Part shown: piece by piece, positions 14,498 through 16,395 of the stretch | Position numbering within the stretch: position 1 is the stretch's first letter | Layout: every line of letters begins with the position of its first letter | Assembly (NCBI GenBank): GCA_903929845.1 | Contig: CAIYWF010000019.1 | Coordinates: forward strand, 1-16,395 | Length of the DNA stretch: 16,395 nucleotides | Source of the DNA: an uncultured Chlorobiaceae bacterium | GTDB taxonomy: Bacteria > Bacteroidota > Chlorobiia > Chlorobiales > Chlorobiaceae | Direction of reading: 5' to 3' | Program-made: the position numbers and the translations under genes | The notes under the pieces: model-generated | What the model was told of the DNA's origin: nothing | Databases searched by the model: none | The model's input: only the letters and a program-made list of their open reading frames with translations

Positions 14498-14986
14498 TTA
14501 CGATAAATTTTGTGCAGTTTTTTGTTCGTTGAACTGTGCCCTGTTTCCGAAGAGCTTGAAGCGTTGCAGATTGAACTGGTAGAACAGGAAGCAGCCGAAG
14601 CAGAAGCCTGCAAGCGCTATGGTGGCTGCAACAGCAACCATTCCAGAAAGGATCCACCCGACAAGAGGTGCGCCTGAAAGAAAGGCGATCTGGGCTCCTC
14701 CGAGAAGAATTGCCGCAATGGAGTTATTGAATCGCATGAGTCTCGGGTCTTCAGTGTCAGCATCAATGTTTTGTTTGGCAAAAAGGCGCGATCCGATAAA
14801 AAAAATGAGGCTGCCTTGTCTGCCGAACAGCACTGAGGAAAGGATTATAAAAAACAGTACCGAGGTCACCAGTGGTTGCTGGAACACAATGGCAGTAATG
14901 ATGCCAATGAGCAAAACTATGCGATTCAGTTTTACTATTGGTAATGGTATGCCTGTGCATGTTATTGTTGTTGCGCTTGCTGACAT
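14498..14986 (-). CDS. DUF4395-like small membrane protein with GFCxGC motif
   Basis: A 162-residue integral membrane protein with about four hydrophobic segments, near residues 21-37, 40-55, 89-105 and 108-127 from the ATG. The DP-R-MRFNNSIAA stretch and the end GFCFGCFLFYQFNLQR match what I know of the DUF4395 family; function is not established. C129 and C132 form a CxxC-like pair at the end of the last helix, suggestive of thiol or sulfur chemistry at the membrane. The open frame extends to an ATG at 15049, but that codon sits in the loop of a terminator hairpin and its first 21 codons overlap the stem and T-run, so I start at 14986. No Shine-Dalgarno is visible. Its position before metY and behind a Cys-codon leader suggests a sulfur-related role. 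Confidence 0.8.
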   Translation of the reverse strand: MSASATTITCTGIPLPIVKLNRIVLLIGIITAIVFQQPLVTSVLFFIILSSVLFGRQGSLIFFIGSRLFAKQNIDADTEDPRLMRFNNSIAAILLGGAQIAFLSGAPLVGWILSGMVAVAATIALAGFCFGCFLFYQFNLQRFKLFGNRAQFNEQKTAQNLS

Positions 14987-15029
14987 GACTATTATAAGTT
15001 TATCTGTTGTTGATGATCCAATTAAAAAT

Positions 15030-15062
15030 AAAAAAACCGACTCTGACATTCAGAGCCGGTTT
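15030..15062 (-). terminator. Strong intrinsic terminator, likely the attenuator of the DUF4395-metY unit
   Basis: Read on the minus strand: AAACCGGCTCTGA, loop ATG, TCAGAGTCGGTTT, i.e. a 13-base-pair stem with a single G-U pair and a three-base loop, running into seven consecutive T (15036-15030). It lies 44 bases before the DUF4395 start codon and 37 bases after the stop of the Cys-rich leader frame. It could simply end modE transcription, but its distance from modE (224 bases) and the leader in between favour attenuation. Confidence 0.9.
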
Positions 15063-15099
15063 GCAAGATTGTACGTACTTCATGAATTCAAGTGAGTAA

Positions 15100-15192
15100 C
15101 TATCTCATTCCAGATATCTCCGTGTCAGAATGGTGTTGCCATCGGCAACAGCAACAACACATCGTGAAGGTTTTTGAAGTTCCTGAATTCAT
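15100..15192 (-). CDS. Leader peptide with five consecutive cysteines
   Basis: A 30-codon frame, ATG at 15192 and TAG at 15102-15100. It begins MNSGTSKTFTM, continues CCCCC (codons 12-16: TGT TGT TGC TGT TGC) and RWQHHSD, and ends SGMR. Runs of the regulated amino acid are the signature of attenuator leader peptides, and the genes behind it concern sulfur amino acids. No Shine-Dalgarno precedes the ATG; if transcription starts just upstream, the message could be nearly leaderless. The peptide resembles no protein known to me. It is too short for automatic gene finders. Confidence 0.65.
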   Translation of the reverse strand: MNSGTSKTFTMCCCCCRWQHHSDTEISGMR

Positions 15193-15201
15193 AAGTCAAC
15201 T

Positions 15202-15230
15202 GTTATTCGTTAAGCATTAACGATTGTTAA
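15202..15230 (-). promoter_or_regulatory. Possible promoter/operator of the Cys-leader unit
   Basis: Minus strand TTAACA (15230-15225), 17 bases, AATAAC (15207-15202) is a weak -35/-10 pair that would start transcription a few bases before the leader ATG. The same stretch holds TTAACGATTGTTAA (15217-15230, pattern TTAAC-N4-GTTAA as upstream of sucA) and the overlapping CGTTAAGCATTAACG (15209-15223). The inverted repeats suggest a regulator site over the promoter. AT-rich sequence makes such hits easier, so this is tentative. Confidence 0.3.
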
Positions 15231-15286
15231 TCATTTTTCTGAAAAAATCCAAAAAAAACTTGCGTCAGATTAAAATTTATGCGTGT

Positions 15287-16096
15287 TCAGCTTATCCCGA
15301 TAATGACGCTTGAGGCCTTGAATGCTGCGCAGGCATGGTCGCCCTCCTTCAGTGACATCTTTTCGGAACTGCCATGAGTAATAACGGCGGAGATGACATT
15401 CCCGCCACCAATTTCTACATCAACTTCAGTACTGACCGGTCCTTCAATAAGCTTGCTGATTATACCCGGCAAGATATTGCGTGTACTTATTTTAGCCTCG
15501 TGCAGCTCCTGGCCGATAATAATTGAGCTTGCCTTGATGATAGCATAAGCATGTGTGTCTTCCTTCAGGCCGAGGTTGTCAACGGAACCATTGGTTATAA
15601 TGGCGACAATACGGTTGCCTCCATTGAGCAGAAGTATAACTTCAGAATTGACAGCTCCCTTGATGATTTTTTCTACCGTACCTGAAAAAATGTTGCGTGC
15701 ACTGATTTTCATAGCTATTCTTTTAAGAAATTGATAAAGATGGCTGGTTTCTCCGAGACGATCTCCGAGATTCTGAAGAAACTTCCGGTGCTCCTCCTGA
15801 ACAACAAGGAACTGTTCAATAACTTTTTTACCCTCTTTGGTTAACATGGTGCCACCACCACCTTTTCCGCCTGTTACACGGTCAACCAGAGGCTTTTCGG
15901 AAAGATTATTCATCATGTTGACCAAATGCCATGCCGTCTTGTAGCTTATCCCGACAGCTTTTGCAGCGCTGCTGATTGAGCCAAGCTCATCGATCTTTTC
16001 AAGCAGGGCAATCCGATCACCACCGAGAAACCTGTTCTCGGCCTTCTGAAACCACACAGACCCTTCAAGGCCGATTAGCTCTTTACTGCATGTCAT
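15287..16096 (-). CDS. modE: Molybdate-responsive transcriptional regulator ModE
   Basis: DNA-binding regulator that dimerises on molybdate and controls molybdenum uptake and enzyme genes. From the ATG the 269-residue protein has a LysR-like winged helix-turn-helix (about 28-96) with GSISSAAKAVGISYKTAWHLV and the ModE signature RVTGGKGGGG, then two Mop/TOBE domains (about 131-195 and 202-269), which repeat each other: SARNIFSGTVEKI and STRNILPGIISKL. E. coli ModE has 262 residues and the same order. The open frame continues 38 codons upstream to a TTG, but ATG at 16096 has an excellent ribosome-binding site and the right N-terminal length. modABC is not in the window. Confidence 0.95.
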   Translation of the reverse strand: MTCSKELIGLEGSVWFQKAENRFLGGDRIALLEKIDELGSISSAAKAVGISYKTAWHLVNMMNNLSEKPLVDRVTGGKGGGGTMLTKEGKKVIEQFLVVQEEHRKFLQNLGDRLGETSHLYQFLKRIAMKISARNIFSGTVEKIIKGAVNSEVILLLNGGNRIVAIITNGSVDNLGLKEDTHAYAIIKASSIIIGQELHEAKISTRNILPGIISKLIEGPVSTEVDVEIGGGNVISAVITHGSSEKMSLKEGDHACAAFKASSVIIGIS

Positions 16097-16103
16097 TCGC
16101 CAG

Positions 16104-16111
16104 CTCCTCCC
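16104..16111 (-). promoter_or_regulatory. Ribosome-binding site fixing the modE start
   Basis: GGGAGGAG on the minus strand, 7 bases before the ATG at 16096. Its strength and spacing decide for this start over upstream in-frame codons. Confidence 0.8.
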
Positions 16112-16319
16112 GAAGTGGTCATAGAAACTATTCGTTTGTGAAATCCCTGAAAAGGAGTGGACACGATGCATCTCTTGGCACTTTTCAGAAATTGAAATAT
16201 TTGACAACAAGATACATGATCACGGGCAAAGGATAAAATAAAACCTGGCAACGGTTAACCCGAAGTTCCCCGTATAAAAAAACGATAACTCTATACAGTA
16301 CAAGCAAAAGGGCGGAAAA

Positions 16320-16394
16320 TCAACTTCCATCTACTGGGTACAAACGAATCAATTCCATTGCACGTGTCTGAAGTGTTGTTGGTTCAGTGTCCTG
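16320..16394 (-). CDS. Possible C-terminal end of an upstream gene, cut by the window edge
   Basis: One minus-strand frame is open from the right edge to a TGA at 16322-16320, about 24 residues ending RAMELIRLYPVDGS. The composition looks like protein, but the piece is too short to identify and could be chance. Confidence 0.25.
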   Translation of the reverse strand, partial: QDTEPTTLQTRAMELIRLYPVDGS

Positions 16395-16395
16395 G

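Larger units (their letters stand above)
15030..15196 (-). promoter_or_regulatory. Candidate cysteine-responsive transcription attenuator
   Basis: Combined element: leader frame with five Cys codons (15145-15159), hairpin TGTTGCC-GAT-GGCAACA (15150-15134) that overlaps Cys codons 4 and 5, then the terminator at 15062-15030. Alternative pairings I can see: 15131-15123 (ATTCTGACA) with 15048-15040 (TGTCAGAGT), nine pairs with one G-U, taking up the terminator 3' arm; and an imperfect pairing of 15106-15098, over the leader stop codon, with 15061-15053 in the terminator 5' arm. A long stem also joins 15196-15185 (containing the leader ATG) to 15089-15077 with one bulge. Expected logic: stalling at Cys codons when Cys-tRNA is short favours read-through into DUF4395-metY. 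Pairings were found by eye only. Confidence 0.6.
16097..16395 (-). other. Upstream region of modE
   Basis: About 300 bases with no certain gene. It holds the tail of a possible upstream frame (stop at 16320-16322), an inverted pair GTATA-N15-TATAC (about 16271-16295 on the plus strand) and GGTTAACC-like sequence near 16254. I cannot name a promoter with confidence, and I see no terminator hairpin. Confidence 0.4.

Noticed and set aside
15063..15196. SAM-I (S-box) or other known riboswitch before DUF4395-metY
   Set aside because: The region is structured and followed by a terminator, but I could not find the S-box core (GGCCC...UGAA...CCCGGCAACC order). The run of Cys codons in an open frame explains it better.
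16097..16210. 38-residue N-terminal extension of ModE
   Set aside because: The ATG at 16096 has a strong Shine-Dalgarno and matches ModE length.
16271..16295. ModE operator from the inverted pair GTATA-N15-TATAC upstream of modE
   Set aside because: It does not match the TATAACG-type half sites or spacing that I know for ModE; chance is likely in AT-rich DNA.
1..16395. CRISPR arrays, insertion sequences, tRNA or rRNA genes
   Set aside because: No regularly spaced repeats, transposase motifs or terminal inverted repeats, and no tRNA- or rRNA-like sequence was seen.

Overview
The window looks like a piece of an anaerobic bacterial chromosome, most likely a green sulfur bacterium (Chlorobiota). 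That assignment is inferred from gene content and protein style, not from a marker gene: ThiH-type thiazole synthesis, an EpsC-type serine acetyltransferase, many genes without a clear Shine-Dalgarno, and a heavy investment in sulfur metabolism. Every gene I accept is on the minus strand, so the genes are read from right to left; I found no convincing gene on the plus strand.

Layout from upstream (right) to downstream (left). At 16.1-15.3 kb is modE, a molybdate-responsive regulator with one helix-turn-helix and two Mop/TOBE domains. Next, 15.2-15.03 kb, is what I consider the most interesting regulatory element: a 30-codon reading frame containing five consecutive cysteine codons, followed by a near-perfect intrinsic terminator. 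This has the layout of a cysteine-responsive transcription attenuator. It sits in front of a small membrane protein with a GFCxGC motif (DUF4395-like), metY (O-acetylhomoserine/O-acetylserine sulfhydrylase) and a LuxR-type response regulator coupled to metY by a 2-base gap.

From 12.4 to 7.2 kb runs cysK - cysE - encapsulin shell - cysteine desulfurase. The shell protein is a family 2 encapsulin carrying an inserted cyclic-nucleotide-binding-like domain (the 2B architecture). The desulfurase has an extra N-terminal region of about 180 residues, low in complexity and with short repeated aromatic motifs, typical of encapsulin-loaded desulfurases. Together these genes make cysteine (CysE + CysK, with the C-terminal Ile of CysE suited to docking in CysK) and provide a protein shell in which sulfur from cysteine can be released and probably stored.

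From 7.1 to 3.1 kb, without a visible terminator in between, follow a cystathionine gamma-synthase/lyase family gene and thiS-thiG-thiH-thiF, the thiazole branch of thiamin synthesis, which itself consumes sulfur from a cysteine desulfurase. The encapsulin/desulfurase unit and the sulfur-carrier unit may therefore be one transcription unit. From 2.9 kb to the left edge are sucA (2-oxoglutarate dehydrogenase E1) and, 9 bases later, what looks like the first codons of sucB. An oxidative E1 is noteworthy if the host runs the reductive TCA cycle.

Limits: folds, operon limits and substrates were judged by eye. No alignment, folding program or database was available.
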